64,000 nt of DNA from Achromobacter arsenitoxydans SY8 (GCF_000236785.1 NZ_AGUF01000021.1:1-64000); one strand, 5' to 3'; counted from the first letter of the stretch, positions 1 through 13,600 are shown. Program-made: numbers and translations. The notes: generated by a model from the letters alone, not told the origin.

Positions 1-7
1 TAAAACC

Positions 8-40
8 GCCCGACGCGACGAACGCGGTGGGCTTTTTTTT
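8..40 (+). terminator. Intrinsic terminator of a gene upstream of the window
   Basis: GCCC-GA-CGCG pairs with CGCG-GT-GGGC around the loop ACGAA, with one weak internal pair, and eight T follow. The first three bases of the window (TAA) may be the stop codon of the gene it serves. The YqhA-like gene converges on it from the other side, but the opposite strand has only a four-base T tail. Confidence 0.75.
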
Positions 41-54
41 GTCGCTGCGCCGTA

Positions 55-600
55 TCAGTGCTTGTTGGGAGCGTTGGTCGACAGCTTGTCCACGAGGGCG
101 ATCCCCAGCGCCGACAGGATGAACAGAGCGTGGATGATGGTCTGCCACATGACGCCGGCTTCAGTGAAGCGTGCATTGGGCGTACCGATGGTGCCCGCCT
201 CGATGAAAGTGCGCAGCAGGTGGATCGACGAGATGCCGATGATGGCCATCGCAAGCTTCACCTTCAGCACGCTGGCGTTTACGTGGCTCAGCCACTCCGG
301 TTGGTCCGGGTGGTTCTGCAGGCGCAGGCGGGACACGAACGTCTCGTAGCCGCCCACGATCACCATGACCAGCAGGTTCGAAATCATGACCACGTCGATC
401 AGGCCCAGGACCAGAAGCATGATCTCCATTTCGCCGAAGCTGTTGGCGTGCGTGAGCAGGTGCCAGAGCTCTTTCAAGAAGAGCATGACGTATACGCCCT
501 GCGCCACGATCAGGCCCAGGTAGAGCGGCAACTGCAGCCAGCGGGAACTGAAGATCAGGCTGGGCAGCAAGCCTAGGCGGGGAGGAGGGGTCGAATTCAT
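55..600 (-). CDS. UPF0114 (YqhA-like) inner-membrane protein
   Basis: This 181-residue protein has three or four hydrophobic helices, at roughly residues 22-45, 60-85, 112-130 and 150-170. The motif [10 protein letters not shown] after the second helix and the LLRTFIEAG segment after the third are typical of the YqhA/UPF0114 family. Length and helix arrangement fit that family, whose members sit in the inner membrane and have no established function. The ATG at 600 is the first start of the frame. The gene stands alone and ends facing the terminator at the window start. Its promoter must lie in the 264-base gap shared with the divergent M48 protease gene. The family is clear; the role is unknown. 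Confidence 0.85.
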   Translation of the reverse strand: MNSTPPPRLGLLPSLIFSSRWLQLPLYLGLIVAQGVYVMLFLKELWHLLTHANSFGEMEIMLLVLGLIDVVMISNLLVMVIVGGYETFVSRLRLQNHPDQPEWLSHVNASVLKVKLAMAIIGISSIHLLRTFIEAGTIGTPNARFTEAGVMWQTIIHALFILSALGIALVDKLSTNAPNKH

Positions 601-864
601 GTTGGGTGCGAGCCGATGTTGTTTGCGAAAAAAAAGCGCGGCGGCAATTCTATCAATGCCATGCGACGGGCGGCAGCTGTTTTTGATGACACGAATTGGT
701 TAGCTGAAGCCAGGTGCCTAGCACGGCGGGTTTTTATTTGCTCGGCTTTTATGTAAGAGAAACGCGCAATTGCGAGACTCTGTGCCGAAATACTTCCAAA
801 GCTGCTGCCGTATATAGAATTGCCGCCTCGTTTGCATAGAACAAGTCAATAGGAGTTTGTTCCC
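601..864. other. Divergent intergenic region, promoters not resolved
   Basis: This 264-base gap separates the YqhA-like gene (minus) from the M48 protease gene (plus). It is less GC-rich than its flanks. TATAGAAT at 813-820 could serve as a -10 element for the protease gene, but no convincing -35 lies at the right distance. AATAGGAG at 848-855 is a plausible ribosome binding site for the start at 865. I see no gene or RNA here. Confidence 0.4.
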
Positions 865-1620
865 ATGAAAGTTCGCTATACCGTCGCCGCCTTGACCGTT
901 GCGCTCGCGCCTTACTCGGCTGCACACGCCCTGGACATCGGTGGGCTCGTGGGCGCCGGCGCCAAGGTGGTCCAGGCCGCCACGCTGAGCGATGCCGAGA
1001 TCAAGACGCTCTCCGACAAGGCCTGCGCGCAAAGCGACTCGCAGGAAAAGATTGCTGCGCCGGGCAGCAAGTACGACGCCCGCCTGCAGAAGATCGCCAA
1101 GTCGTTGGGCGGCACGGTCAATGGCCAGAAAGCGAGCTACAAGGTCTACCTCACGAAGGACGTCAACGCCTGGGCCATGGCCAACGGCTGCATTCGCGTC
1201 TACAGCGGCCTGATGGACATGATGACGGATGACGAAGTGCTGGGCGTCGTCGGCCACGAAATCGGCCACGTGGCGCTGGGTCATTCCAAGAAGGCGATGC
1301 AGACTGCCTACACCGTATCGGCCGCGCGCGACGCCGCCGGCGCGGCGGGCGGTGCGACCGTCGCGGCCCTGAACGCGTCCCAACTGGGCGACCTGACCGA
1401 AAAATTCATCAACGCGCAATTCTCGCAATCGCAGGAGACCGCCGCGGACGATTATTCGTTCGATCAACTGCAGGCCAAGAAGCTCAATACCCGCGGCCTG
1501 GTGACGGCATTCCAGAAGCTGGCGGAGCTGGACGGCGGCAAGAGCGATATGATGAGCTCTCACCCGTCTTCGGCCAAACGCGCCCAGCACATCGAAGACC
1601 GCATCGCCAAGGCCAAATAA
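865..1620 (+). CDS. M48 family zinc metalloprotease, exported
   Basis: This 251-residue protein opens with a Sec signal peptide (residues 1-23, ending SAAHA). The zinc motif HEIGH is at residues 131-135, and ETAAD at 191-195 gives the likely third ligand E191, the usual M48 arrangement. The order of elements resembles the short periplasmic M48 proteins related to LoiP/YcaL and the protease domain of BepA, which act in envelope quality control. There is no lipobox, so the mature protein is probably soluble in the periplasm. The ATG at 865 follows an AGGAG-type ribosome binding site. The gene is monocistronic, between its own promoter region and the hairpin at 1664-1705. The substrate cannot be read from the sequence. 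Confidence 0.88.
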   Translation: MKVRYTVAALTVALAPYSAAHALDIGGLVGAGAKVVQAATLSDAEIKTLSDKACAQSDSQEKIAAPGSKYDARLQKIAKSLGGTVNGQKASYKVYLTKDVNAWAMANGCIRVYSGLMDMMTDDEVLGVVGHEIGHVALGHSKKAMQTAYTVSAARDAAGAAGGATVAALNASQLGDLTEKFINAQFSQSQETAADDYSFDQLQAKKLNTRGLVTAFQKLAELDGGKSDMMSSHPSSAKRAQHIEDRIAKAK

Positions 1621-1663
1621 AGCCATTGGCAGGCGTCTTCGCTCCTCTTTTGGGGCGATAAAT

Positions 1664-1705
1664 GGGGCGCGAGCATCCGGGCAAATCCGGGGCTCGCGCC
1701 CCTTT
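1664..1705 (+). terminator. Stem-loop downstream of the M48 protease gene
   Basis: GGGGCGCGAGC (1664-1674) and GCTCGCGCCCC (1692-1702) form a perfect 11-base-pair stem around a 17-base loop, followed by only three T. It separates the protease gene from tig. The short T run makes it a weak or Rho-assisted terminator. Confidence 0.6.
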
Positions 1706-1785
1706 GCGTCAGGGATCCGGAAGTTTCCGGTAAAATGCCGCGTTTATCCGCCCGTAATCTCATCTCTCGGAAAATAGGTCTTTTA

Positions 1786-3096
1786 ATGCAGCCTGTGGTT
1801 GAAACCCTCTCCGGCCTGGAGCGCCGTGTTGATCTGGCCGTCTCGGTGGCCGACGTCGAAAAGGAAGTCCAGGCGCAATTGAAGCGCGTGGCCCGCACCG
1901 CCAAGGTGCCCGGCTTCCGTCCGGGCAAGGCGCCGCTCGCCATGCTCGAGCGCAGCCATGGCCCGAGCATCCGCTACGACGTGATCAATAGCCAAGTTGG
2001 CCGTGCCTTCGAACAAGCCATCGACGGCGCCAAGCTGCGCGTCGCTGGCGCCCCGAACCTCGAACCCAAGACTGAAGGCGTTTCCGACGATACGCTGGCG
2101 TTCACCGCCACGTTCGAGGTCTACCCTGAAGTCGCCGTGCCGGATCTGTCGGCCCTGGCCGTCACCCGCTTCGACACCGCCGTCACCGACGCCGAAGTGC
2201 AGCAGACCCTGGACGTGCTGCGCAAGCAGCGCGCCACGTTTGAAGCCCGCGAAGGCCGTGCCAGCGCCGACGGCGACCGCGTGACCCTGGACTTCGCCGG
2301 CACCATCGACGGCGTGCCCTTCGAAGGCGGCAAGGCCGAAGACTTCCCGTTCGTGCTCGGCCAAGGCCGCATGCTGCCGGAATTCGAAGAAGCCGCCCGC
2401 GGCCTGAAGGCTGGCGAAACCAAGGTTTTCCAGCTCAAGTTCCCGGATGACTACCAAGGTGTTGAAGTCGCCGGCAAGACCGCCGAATTCACCATCACGA
2501 TCAAGGAAGTCGCCGAAGGCGTCCTGCCCGAACTGAACAGCGAATTCGCCAAGTCCCTCGGCCAGGCCGAAGGCGACGTCGAAAAGCTGAAGGCCGACAT
2601 CCGCAGCAACATCGAACGCGAAGTCAAGGTGCGCTCGCAAGGCCGCACCAAGTCCAGCGTGATGGACGCCCTGGTCGAAGCCGGCAAGTTCGACGTGCCG
2701 AAGGCCTTGATCGACAACGACGTGCAAAGCCGCATCGCCGCTGCCCGCGAAGAACTCAAGCAGCGCGGCGTGCCGAACGCCGAATCCGTGCCGATCCCGG
2801 CTGAAGCCTTCTCGACCGAATCCGAGCGCCGCGTCCGCCTGGGCCTGCTGGTGTCCGAACTGGTCAAGCAAGCCCAGCTCCAGGCCAAGCCCGAGCAGGT
2901 CCGCGCGCGTATCGAAGAATTCGCCCAGAACTACGAACAACCCGCCCAGGTTGTCAGCTATTACCTGGCAGACCGCCAGCGTCGTGCTGAAATCGAGGCT
3001 ATCGTGCTGGAAGACAACGTCGTCGCGCACGTGTTGGAAAAGGCCAAGGTCACCGACGAGAAGGTGCCTTTCGATCAGTTGATGGGGATGGCGTAA
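1786..3096 (+). CDS. tig: Trigger factor, ribosome-bound chaperone and prolyl isomerase
   Basis: Trigger factor binds the ribosome exit tunnel and shields nascent chains. The product is 436 residues, the normal family length. The N-terminal ribosome-binding domain contains the signature GFRPGKAP at residues 45-52 (FRK-type loop). The FKBP-like isomerase domain follows at about 150-245 ([20 protein letters not shown]), and then the helical substrate-binding arms. The frame is open upstream to an ATG at 1735, but that start would lie inside the promoter-like TAAAATG region and add 17 residues absent from the family. [16 protein letters not shown] is the usual beginning, so 1786 is chosen. It is followed four bases later by clpP, as in most proteobacteria, which links nascent-chain folding to proteolysis. 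Confidence 0.97.
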   Translation: MQPVVETLSGLERRVDLAVSVADVEKEVQAQLKRVARTAKVPGFRPGKAPLAMLERSHGPSIRYDVINSQVGRAFEQAIDGAKLRVAGAPNLEPKTEGVSDDTLAFTATFEVYPEVAVPDLSALAVTRFDTAVTDAEVQQTLDVLRKQRATFEAREGRASADGDRVTLDFAGTIDGVPFEGGKAEDFPFVLGQGRMLPEFEEAARGLKAGETKVFQLKFPDDYQGVEVAGKTAEFTITIKEVAEGVLPELNSEFAKSLGQAEGDVEKLKADIRSNIEREVKVRSQGRTKSSVMDALVEAGKFDVPKALIDNDVQSRIAAAREELKQRGVPNAESVPIPAEAFSTESERRVRLGLLVSELVKQAQLQAKPEQVRARIEEFAQNYEQPAQVVSYYLADRQRRAEIEAIVLEDNVVAHVLEKAKVTDEKVPFDQLMGMA

Positions 3097-3100
3097 CACT

Positions 3101-3754
3101 ATGCAGAGATTCACCGATTTCTATGCGGCAATGAATGGCGGGTCTTCGGTGACCCCCACCGGCCTGGGCTACATTCCCATGGTGATCGAGCAGTCGGGGC
3201 GCGGCGAACGCGCCTACGACATCTATTCGCGCCTGCTCCGCGAACGGCTCATTTTCCTGGTTGGGCCGGTCAACGACGCCACGGCCAACCTGGTTGTGGC
3301 TCAGTTGCTGTTCCTGGAATCGGAGAATCCTGACAAGGACATTTCCCTGTACATCAACTCGCCCGGCGGGTCGGTGTACGCGGGAATGGCCATCTTTGAC
3401 ACCATGCAGTTCGTCAAGCCGGACGTTTCCACCCTGTGCACGGGCCTCGCGGCCAGCATGGGCGCATTCCTGCTGGCGGCAGGCAAGAAGGGCAAGCGCT
3501 TCACGCTGCCCAACTCGCGCATCATGATCCACCAGCCGTCGGGCGGCGCCCAAGGGCAGGCCTCCGACATCCAGATCCAGGCCCGCGAAATCCTGGACCT
3601 GCGCGAGCGTCTCAACCGCATCCTGTCCCAGAACACCGGGCAGAGCATGGAGCGCATCGAGCTGGACACGGAACGTGACAACTTCATGTCGGCCGAAGAT
3701 GCGGTATCGTATGGACTGGTGGACAAGGTCATGGCCTCCCGGTCTGAAGGCTGA
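3101..3754 (+). CDS. clpP: ATP-dependent Clp protease proteolytic subunit
   Basis: ClpP forms the tetradecameric peptidase chamber that ClpX feeds. The 217-residue product carries the serine-protease triad: S119 in [10 protein letters not shown]144 in IMIHQPSGG and D193 in ERDNF, at the usual spacing. The first 15 or so residues probably form the self-cleaved propeptide. The [17 protein letters not shown] and [14 protein letters not shown] segments are diagnostic. The gene starts four bases after tig and is followed by clpX after a 102-base gap, so tig-clpP is probably one transcript that may continue into clpX. Confidence 0.98.
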   Translation: MQRFTDFYAAMNGGSSVTPTGLGYIPMVIEQSGRGERAYDIYSRLLRERLIFLVGPVNDATANLVVAQLLFLESENPDKDISLYINSPGGSVYAGMAIFDTMQFVKPDVSTLCTGLAASMGAFLLAAGKKGKRFTLPNSRIMIHQPSGGAQGQASDIQIQAREILDLRERLNRILSQNTGQSMERIELDTERDNFMSAEDAVSYGLVDKVMASRSEG

Positions 3755-3856
3755 CTTCCCGGTTGATCCAGACTCGCTGCCATCATGTTTGAGTAAGCGC
3801 ATGCGCTAGGCCCTTTACCCGGTCTGGCGCATCTTTACCTGAGATACGAAAGAAAT

Positions 3857-5155
3857 ATGCCTGAAAAAAAGGGATCGGCAGACGCAAAAGTGCTGCATTG
3901 CTCGTTTTGCAATAAAAGCCAGCATGAAGTCCGCAAGCTGATCGCGGGTCCGTCGGTATTCATCTGCGATGAATGCATAGATCTGTGCAACGACATCATC
4001 CGCGAGGAAGCGCAGGCAACCGCGCGCGCGGCGATTCGTTCCGAGCTGCCCACTCCGGCTGAAATCAAGACTTTCCTCGACCAGTACGTCATTGGGCAGA
4101 CCTCGCCCAAGCGCATGCTGGCCGTGGCCGTCTACAACCACTACAAGCGCATCCGCCACGGCGAGATCAAGGGCGACGAAGTCGAGCTCTCCAAGAGCAA
4201 CATCATGCTGATCGGCCCCACCGGCTCCGGCAAGACGCTCCTGGCCCAGACGCTGGCTCGCATGCTGAACGTGCCCTTCGTCATGGCCGACGCCACCACG
4301 CTGACCGAAGCGGGCTACGTGGGCGAAGACGTCGAAAACATCATTCAGAAGTTGCTGCAGAACTGCAACTACGAAGTGGAGAAGGCGCAGCGCGCCATTA
4401 TCTACATCGACGAAATCGACAAGATTTCCCGCAAGTCCGACAACCCGTCCATCACCCGCGACGTGTCGGGCGAGGGCGTGCAGCAGGCCTTGCTCAAGCT
4501 GATCGAAGGCACGGTCGCGTCGGTGCCCCCGCAGGGCGGCCGCAAGCATCCCAACCAGGACTTCGTCCAGGTGGACACGACCAACATCCTCTTCATCGTC
4601 GGCGGCGCCTTCGACGGACTGGAAAAGGTCATCCGCGACCGCACCGAAAAATCCGGCATCGGCTTCTCGGCCTCGGTGCGCGCCAAGTCGGAACGCGGCG
4701 TGGGCGAGCTGTTCTCGGAAGTTGAACCGGAAGACCTGATCAAGTTCGGCCTCATCCCCGAGCTCGTCGGCCGCCTGCCGGTGGTCGCCACCCTGGACGA
4801 GCTCGACGAAGCCGCCCTGGTCCAGATCCTGACCGAGCCCAAGAACGCCTTGCTCAAGCAGTTCCAGAAGCTGTTCGCCATGGAAGGCGCCGAGCTCGAC
4901 GTGCGGCCCGCCGCCCTGAAGGCCATCGCCCGCAAGGCGCTCAAGCGCAAGACGGGGGCCCGCGGCCTGCGGTCCATCATCGAGCAGGCGCTGCTCGACA
5001 CCATGTATGACCTGCCTTCCCAAGGCAACGTCAAGCGCGTGGTGCTCGACGAGGGCGCCATCGAAGGCGAGGGCAAGCCCTTGCTGATCTACGCCGACGA
5101 AAACGCGACACCGGAAAAGCCGGATCGCGGCGAAGTCCGCGACGCGGCAGCCTGA
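3857..5155 (+). CDS. clpX: Clp protease ATP-binding subunit, AAA+ unfoldase
   Basis: ClpX recognises, unfolds and threads substrates into ClpP. The product has 432 residues. An N-terminal zinc-binding domain has C15, C18, C37 and C40 (CSFC and CDEC). The AAA+ module has Walker A GPTGSGKT at 120-127, Walker B IYIDEID at 182-188, and the RKH pore loop in [10 protein letters not shown]. Start ATG 3857 is preceded by GAAAG as a modest ribosome binding site. The 102-base gap after clpP holds a 12-base palindrome, AGCGCATGCGCT (3796-3807), of unknown role. An intrinsic terminator follows the stop immediately. Confidence 0.98.
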   Translation: MPEKKGSADAKVLHCSFCNKSQHEVRKLIAGPSVFICDECIDLCNDIIREEAQATARAAIRSELPTPAEIKTFLDQYVIGQTSPKRMLAVAVYNHYKRIRHGEIKGDEVELSKSNIMLIGPTGSGKTLLAQTLARMLNVPFVMADATTLTEAGYVGEDVENIIQKLLQNCNYEVEKAQRAIIYIDEIDKISRKSDNPSITRDVSGEGVQQALLKLIEGTVASVPPQGGRKHPNQDFVQVDTTNILFIVGGAFDGLEKVIRDRTEKSGIGFSASVRAKSERGVGELFSEVEPEDLIKFGLIPELVGRLPVVATLDELDEAALVQILTEPKNALLKQFQKLFAMEGAELDVRPAALKAIARKALKRKTGARGLRSIIEQALLDTMYDLPSQGNVKRVVLDEGAIEGEGKPLLIYADENATPEKPDRGEVRDAAA

Positions 5156-5161
5156 TATTTC

Positions 5162-5192
5162 AAAAAAGCCCGTTCTCGTAACGGGTTTTTTT
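5162..5192 (+). terminator. Intrinsic terminator after clpX
   Basis: CCCGTT (5169-5174) pairs with AACGGG (5180-5185) around CTCGT. Six A precede the stem and seven T follow it. The A-tract lengthens the stem and could give some activity in the other direction. Confidence 0.88.
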
Positions 5193-5304
5193 GCCTTAGG
5201 GCGCTGCATCCACCAAAACGCGCTTTTCTCGCGGCGGCTGCGGCCGCATACTGAAAGCGCATTCAGGGCTTTTTTTGGCCTTTTGGTTATCCAGGCGCCG
5301 AGAT

Positions 5305-5332
5305 CTTGAATTTTCGGCTATTGTTCCCATAA
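5305..5332 (+). promoter_or_regulatory. Heat-shock (sigma-32)-like promoter of lon
   Basis: CTTGAAT (5305-5311) and CCCATAA (5326-5332) are separated by 14 bases. They match the sigma-32 consensus halves CTTGAAA and CCCCATNT closely. Transcription would start near 5340, giving a leader of about 70 bases before the lon ATG at 5412. lon is a known heat-shock gene in proteobacteria. The match is seen in the sequence; promoter use is inferred. Confidence 0.7.
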
Positions 5333-5411
5333 CAGACGTAATTGACGAGTTTGCTCGGGTATTCCCGGGTACCCCGTCCCCGATACGCCGAGTCATACAG
5401 AGGAACCCCAT

Positions 5412-7862
<2,451 letters not shown>

Positions 7863-7910
7863 TGGCGTGTTGAATCCAGGGAAGCCTTCGGAAGAGGGCT
7901 TCCAAAGCAG

Positions 7911-7940
7911 AAAACCCCGCATGCGCGGGGTTTTCTTTTT
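7911..7940 (+). terminator. Terminator between lon and lexA
   Basis: CCCCGC (7915-7920) and GCGGGG (7925-7930) form the stem around ATGC. AAAA precedes and TTTTCTTTTT follows, so it terminates lon and may also work for the convergent lexA transcript. A second inverted repeat, GAAGCC/GGCTTC (7881-7902), lies between it and the lon stop. Confidence 0.88.
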
Positions 7941-7956
7941 GTGGATTGCCGGAAGA

Positions 7957-8607
7957 TCAGTGCAGCGGCTGGGTGCGGATCAGGCCGACCGCAATGCCTT
8001 CAAGCGCGAAATCCTGGTCGGCCTCGACCACGATGGGCTGGAAGTCCGGATTCTCGGGTAGAAGCTCGATATGGCCGTTCTGGCGCTGCAGGCGCTTGAC
8101 GGTGACGTCGTCGCCCAGGCGGGCCACGACGATCTGGCCATTGCGGGCTTCCGAGGCTTTCTTGACGGCGAGGAGGTCGCCTTCAAGGATGCCGGCGTCG
8201 CGCATGCTCATGCCGCGCACCTTGAGCAGGTAGTCGGGCGCCTGCGTGAAGAGGTTGGGATCGACGCCGACTTCGCGTTCGACGTGCTCGGCCGCAAGGA
8301 TGGGGCTGCCTGCAGCGACGCGACCCACCAGCGGCAGCAGCAGCTGCGCCAGCGCTGGCATGGGAAGCGAGGCCTGCACGGGGGCGGCCGCGGAGTCCTT
8401 GAGGCGGATGCCGCGCGAGGCGCCGGCGGTGAGTTCGATGGCCCCTTTGCGGGCCAGCGCCTTCAAGTGGTCTTCTGCGGCGTTGGGGGAACGAAAGCCC
8501 AGCGCCTGGGCAATTTCGGCGCGCGTTGGCGGAAAGCCGGTGCGCGTGACGGTTTGCCTGATGAGATCCAGGATTTGTTGTTGGCGATCAGTGAGTTTGC
8601 TGGCCAT
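7957..8607 (-). CDS. lexA: LexA repressor of the SOS response
   Basis: LexA represses DNA-damage genes and cleaves itself when RecA is active. The product has 216 residues. The winged helix DNA-binding domain covers about 1-70 ([13 protein letters not shown], then [20 protein letters not shown]). The cleavage site is A99-G100 in VAAGSP. The catalytic dyad is S134 (GMSMRD) and K171 (TVKRL). The frame is open 24 codons further upstream, but those codons run through the SOS box, so MASKLTDRQ at 8607 is the start. The gene is convergent with lon across a terminator. Compared with E. coli LexA (202 residues), the linker between the domains is longer. Confidence 0.97.
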   Translation of the reverse strand: MASKLTDRQQQILDLIRQTVTRTGFPPTRAEIAQALGFRSPNAAEDHLKALARKGAIELTAGASRGIRLKDSAAAPVQASLPMPALAQLLLPLVGRVAAGSPILAAEHVEREVGVDPNLFTQAPDYLLKVRGMSMRDAGILEGDLLAVKKASEARNGQIVVARLGDDVTVKRLQRQNGHIELLPENPDFQPIVVEADQDFALEGIAVGLIRTQPLH

Positions 8608-8630
8608 GGCGGTGATCCGGTGCGAGCGGA

Positions 8631-8646
8631 CTGTACATATATACAG
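8631..8646 (-). promoter_or_regulatory. SOS box (LexA operator) of lexA
   Basis: CTGTACATATATACAG is a perfect match to the CTGT-N8-ACAG LexA consensus. It lies 23 bases upstream of the lexA start, where it would block transcription initiation. This fits the usual autoregulation of lexA. Confidence 0.93.
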
Positions 8647-8698
8647 CGCCATTCTGGGGGACGCAGCGTAAAAAAGCAAGCCGGCGGGGCGGCAAATG

Positions 8699-8724
8699 AA
8701 AACGGGACCCGAGGGTCCCGTTTT
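8699..8724 (-). terminator. Terminator of the aminotransferase gene
   Basis: ACGGGACC (8702-8709) and GGTCCCGT (8714-8721) form an eight-base-pair stem around CGAG. Read on the minus strand, the stem is followed by a short T-rich run. It lies 40 bases after the stop codon of the aminotransferase gene and before the lexA promoter. Confidence 0.7.
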
Positions 8725-8764
8725 GCGCGAAGGGCGGGCGATGCCGGCCCGTCTGCAGGCGGCT

Positions 8765-9964
8765 TTACAGTACCGCCGCGATGGCGGCAGCCACCTTGTC
8801 GATATTGCCGCTGTTCAGCGCAGCCACGCAGATGCGGCCGCTGGAAACGGCATAGACGCCGTGTTCTTCACGCAGGCGATCCACTTGCGCGGCGGACAGG
8901 CCTGAGTACGAGAACATGCCGCGCTGCTTCAGCACGAAGCTGAAATCCTGCTTGCCGCCGTGTTCCTTGATCTTGTCGACCAGTTGCTTGCGCATCAGAC
9001 GGATGCGCTCGCGCATGCCGGCGAGTTCTTCTTCCCAGAGGGCGAAGAGCTCGGGCGTGTTCAGCACCGTCGATACCACCGTGCCGCCGTGCGTGGGCGG
9101 GTTGGAGTAGTTGGTGCGGATGACGCGCTTGAGCTGGCTCAGCACGCGGGTGGCTTCGTCCTTGCTGCCGGCCACGACCGTCAGCGCGCCGACGCGCTCG
9201 CCGTACAGCGAGAACGACTTCGAGAAGGACGAGCTGATGAACATGGTCATGTCCAGGTCGGCGAACATGCGCACGACCGACGCGTCTTCCGTCAGGCCGT
9301 CGCCGAACCCTTGGTAGGCGATGTCCAGGAACGGGACCAGGTTGTTTTCTTTCACGACGGCAGCGATCTGCTTCCACTGTTCAGCGGTGGGATCGGCGCC
9401 CGTGGGGTTGTGGCAGCACGCGTGCAGCACCACGATGGTCTTGGCGGGCGCGGCCTTCAGGTCGGCCAGCATGGCTTCGAAGTTCAGGCCGCGGGTGCTG
9501 GCGTCGTAGTAGGCGTAGGTGCCGACTTCAAAGCCGGCGCGTTCGAACAGCGCGCGGTGGTTTTCCCAGCTGGGGTTGCTGATCAGGACCTTGGACCCCG
9601 GCAGCAGCTGGTGCAGGAAGTCGGCGCCGATCTTGAGCGCGCCGGTGCCGCCCAAAGCCTGGGTGGTGAGCACGCGGCCGGCGGCGGCCAGTGCGGAATC
9701 CTTGCCCAGCAACAGGGCTTGCGCGCCGCTGTTGTAGCCGGCGATGCCTTCGATCGGCAGGTAGCCACGGGCAGCCGCGGCTTCGATACGGGCGGTTTCA
9801 GCCTTGCGTACTGCGCCTAGCAGGGGGATCCGTCCCTGATCATCGTAATACACGCCCACGCCCAGGTTCACTTTACCGGGGCGGGTGTCCGCGTTGTATT
9901 GTTCGTTCAGACCAAGAATGGGGTCGCGCGGCGCGAGCTCGACGGAATCGAAAAGGGTGCTCAT
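8765..9964 (-). CDS. tyrB: Aromatic amino acid / aspartate aminotransferase (class I, PLP)
   Basis: This enzyme transaminates aromatic amino acids or aspartate with 2-oxoglutarate. The 399-residue product has the fold-type I signature [14 protein letters not shown] with PLP lysine K249. It also has the cofactor-binding [13 protein letters not shown] (181-193) and [10 protein letters not shown], which place it in the AspC/TyrB subgroup. The N-terminus [19 protein letters not shown] matches the family, so the ATG at 9964 is chosen. The same frame stays open far upstream, antisense to uvrB, which is a high-GC artefact. The gene is divergent from uvrB over 75 bases. The choice of tyrB rather than aspC rests on weak evidence. 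Confidence 0.9.
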   Translation of the reverse strand: MSTLFDSVELAPRDPILGLNEQYNADTRPGKVNLGVGVYYDDQGRIPLLGAVRKAETARIEAAAARGYLPIEGIAGYNSGAQALLLGKDSALAAAGRVLTTQALGGTGALKIGADFLHQLLPGSKVLISNPSWENHRALFERAGFEVGTYAYYDASTRGLNFEAMLADLKAAPAKTIVVLHACCHNPTGADPTAEQWKQIAAVVKENNLVPFLDIAYQGFGDGLTEDASVVRMFADLDMTMFISSSFSKSFSLYGERVGALTVVAGSKDEATRVLSQLKRVIRTNYSNPPTHGGTVVSTVLNTPELFALWEEELAGMRERIRLMRKQLVDKIKEHGGKQDFSFVLKQRGMFSYSGLSAAQVDRLREEHGVYAVSSGRICVAALNSGNIDKVAAAIAAVL

Positions 9965-10039
9965 GGGACTCTGATGAGGTGGGTGGACGCAGTACGAGGT
10001 GCTGTGGATAATGGGGGGTTTACCCTGGAACAGTCTAGC

Positions 10040-12106
<2,067 letters not shown>

Positions 12107-12356
12107 ACGGAGCGAAAGTATCAAAACGTGTCTTTTCGCTGACGGCTTCCTGAATTTAGTGCAAATCTGCTGCGTTGCAATCATGCTGTCGCAATCGCGG
12201 GATTTGCTGTCGGGAAGCTGTCAGTATCTACCTGAAAAGTGCCTTCCAAGTCTATGATTTACTTGACAAAATAGCAGGGACAGATTTGCTTTTGATCAAT
12301 TGCGCAGCCGCAAAAAAAGCTTGCCTTATCTCGGGTTTTCCCGCACACTTGCTCTC
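12107..12356. other. Intergenic region between uvrB and the phosphatase gene
   Basis: This 250-base stretch is less GC-rich than its surroundings. TTGACA (12263-12268) is a perfect -35 hexamer, but no good -10 lies 16-18 bases downstream. The hexamer GCAATC occurs twice near 12176-12196. No hairpin with a T-run follows uvrB, so readthrough is possible. I see no gene. Confidence 0.4.
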
Positions 12357-12848
12357 ATGATGACCAAGGTACTTTTCGTTTGCATGGGCAATATCTGTCG
12401 CTCGCCGAGCGCAGAGGGCGTGTTTCGCCATTTGGTGAATGACGCGGGTTTGGGCGATGTTGTGCGCATCGACTCCGCGGGCACGCACGCGTTTCATATT
12501 GGCGAGGCGCCTGATGCCCGGGCGCAGGCTGCAGCACGTAAGCGCGGCTACGAGATCACCCACTGTGAGGCGCGTCAGGTCACCGCGGAAGATTTCCGCG
12601 ACTTCGACTTGATCCTCGCCATGGACTGGGACAACCTGTCTGCCATGCAGCAGCAGTGCCCCAAGGCCTACCAGCACAAGCTGATGCTGCTGATGCGCTT
12701 CGCCAACGAGTTCGAAGAGGCAACCGTGCCCGATCCGTACTACGGCGGCGCAGATGGCTTCGGCAAGGTCCTGGACTACCTGGAAGACGCCTGTCAGGGT
12801 GTGCTCGAATTGGTCCGTAAGCGCGCTACCCAGTACCAGGCTGCTTGA
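12357..12848 (+). CDS. Low-molecular-weight protein tyrosine phosphatase
   Basis: The 163-residue product has the P-loop CMGNICRS close to the N-terminus (the CX5R(S/T) motif with nucleophile Cys and Arg). The general-acid aspartate is in the late motif VPDPYYGG. This is the standard LMW-PTP architecture. Such enzymes dephosphorylate tyrosine on kinases or small phosphoesters; no cognate kinase gene is nearby. Two consecutive ATG codons (12357 and 12360) can serve as start, and neither has a clear ribosome binding site. A longer in-frame start at 12300 adds an unsupported basic segment. The gene precedes the isc operon but is cut off from it by a strong terminator. Confidence 0.92.
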   Translation: MMTKVLFVCMGNICRSPSAEGVFRHLVNDAGLGDVVRIDSAGTHAFHIGEAPDARAQAAARKRGYEITHCEARQVTAEDFRDFDLILAMDWDNLSAMQQQCPKAYQHKLMLLMRFANEFEEATVPDPYYGGADGFGKVLDYLEDACQGVLELVRKRATQYQAA

Positions 12849-12898
12849 TTGCACGGTTCGGAACCGCGCGCGGCGCGGCTCCCAGGGCACATGGCAGT

Positions 12899-12926
12899 GA
12901 AAAACCGCGCAGATGCGCGGTTTTTT
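12899..12926 (+). terminator. Intrinsic terminator after the phosphatase gene
   Basis: ACCGCGC (12904-12910) pairs with GCGCGGT (12915-12921) around AGAT. The stem is extended by A-T pairs and followed by a run of T to 12926. It isolates the isc operon promoter that follows. Confidence 0.88.
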
Positions 12927-12964
12927 CTAGCCAGGAGCCATACCAAATTAGTCGGGAATAGGCT

Positions 12965-12989
12965 ATACTTGAGCCAATTACTCGGGTAT
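12965..12989 (+). promoter_or_regulatory. IscR-type operator over the isc operon -10 region
   Basis: The 25-base element has half-sites ATACTTGAG and CTCGGGTAT around CCAATTA. It fits the type 1 IscR consensus outline (ATA-S-YY ... RR-S-TAT) on both sides. It overlaps the -10 hexamer TATACT (12964-12969). A second, partial copy with right half TTAGTCGGGAAT ends at 12959. [2Fe-2S]-IscR binding here would repress the operon, as known in E. coli. The match is seen; the regulation is inferred. Confidence 0.75.
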
Positions 12990-13039
12990 TGGTGCGCTGG
13001 ATTCGCCGGCGGCCATTGCCGAATCACAGGGAACCCACC

Positions 13040-13579
13040 ATGCGGCTAACTACCAAAGGGCGTTTCGCCGTGACTGCCATGATCGACCTGGCTATGCGGC
13101 AGCATAGCGGTCCGGTCACTCTTGCGGCCATCAGCCAGCGTCAGAACATCTCGCTTTCCTACCTGGAACAGCTATTCGGAAAACTGCGCCGCCACGAACT
13201 CGTGGACAGCGTGCGCGGTCCGGGTGGCGGTTATTCTCTTGCCCGCCTGGCGCGCAACGTGACTGTCGCCGACATCATTTTCGCCGTCGACGAACCCCTG
13301 GACGCCACCAGCTGTGGCGGCAAGCGGGACTGTACGAGCGGCAACGACGGCAAGCCGGGCAAGTGCATGACGCACGAGCTCTGGGCCACGTTGAATCGCA
13401 AGATGGTGGATTACCTGGATTCGGTGTCCCTGCAAGATCTGGTGGATCAGCAGCGCGTACGCCAATTGCAGGAAGCCAGCAATCAAGCGCAGGCTTGCGC
13501 GGTGCGAGTGAACCGGGTGGGAGGCGCCAATGCCGCCAACGCCCCGACCACCACCGTCGCAGCCAATGCCACCGTATAA
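13040..13579 (+). CDS. iscR: Fe-S cluster-sensing regulator of the isc operon (Rrf2 family)
   Basis: IscR binds a [2Fe-2S] cluster and represses the isc operon when cluster supply is adequate. The product has 179 residues. The N-terminal winged helix begins MRLTTKGRFAVTAMIDLA. The cluster ligands are C92, C98, C109 and probably H112 (KCMTHELW). The loop between the second and third cysteines is five residues longer than in E. coli IscR (C92/C98/C104/H107). An alternative start at 12989 falls at the end of the operator, so ATG 13040 is used. It is the first gene of iscR-iscS-iscU-iscA-hscB-hscA-fdx-iscX. The Ala/Val-rich tail after about residue 150 looks disordered. Confidence 0.95.
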   Translation: MRLTTKGRFAVTAMIDLAMRQHSGPVTLAAISQRQNISLSYLEQLFGKLRRHELVDSVRGPGGGYSLARLARNVTVADIIFAVDEPLDATSCGGKRDCTSGNDGKPGKCMTHELWATLNRKMVDYLDSVSLQDLVDQQRVRQLQEASNQAQACAVRVNRVGGANAANAPTTTVAANATV

Positions 13580-13600
13580 GAAGTATCAGGAGTTGTAGAA

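Noticed and set aside
1716-1736. Promoter of tig formed by TAAAAT at 1731 and an upstream TTGCGT
   Set aside because: The spacing (21 bases) is too long for a sigma-70 promoter; only the -10-like element is visible.
3815-5209. Minus-strand open frame antisense to clpX
   Set aside because: Its sequence has no recognisable domain, and the plus strand encodes a full ClpX with all motifs.
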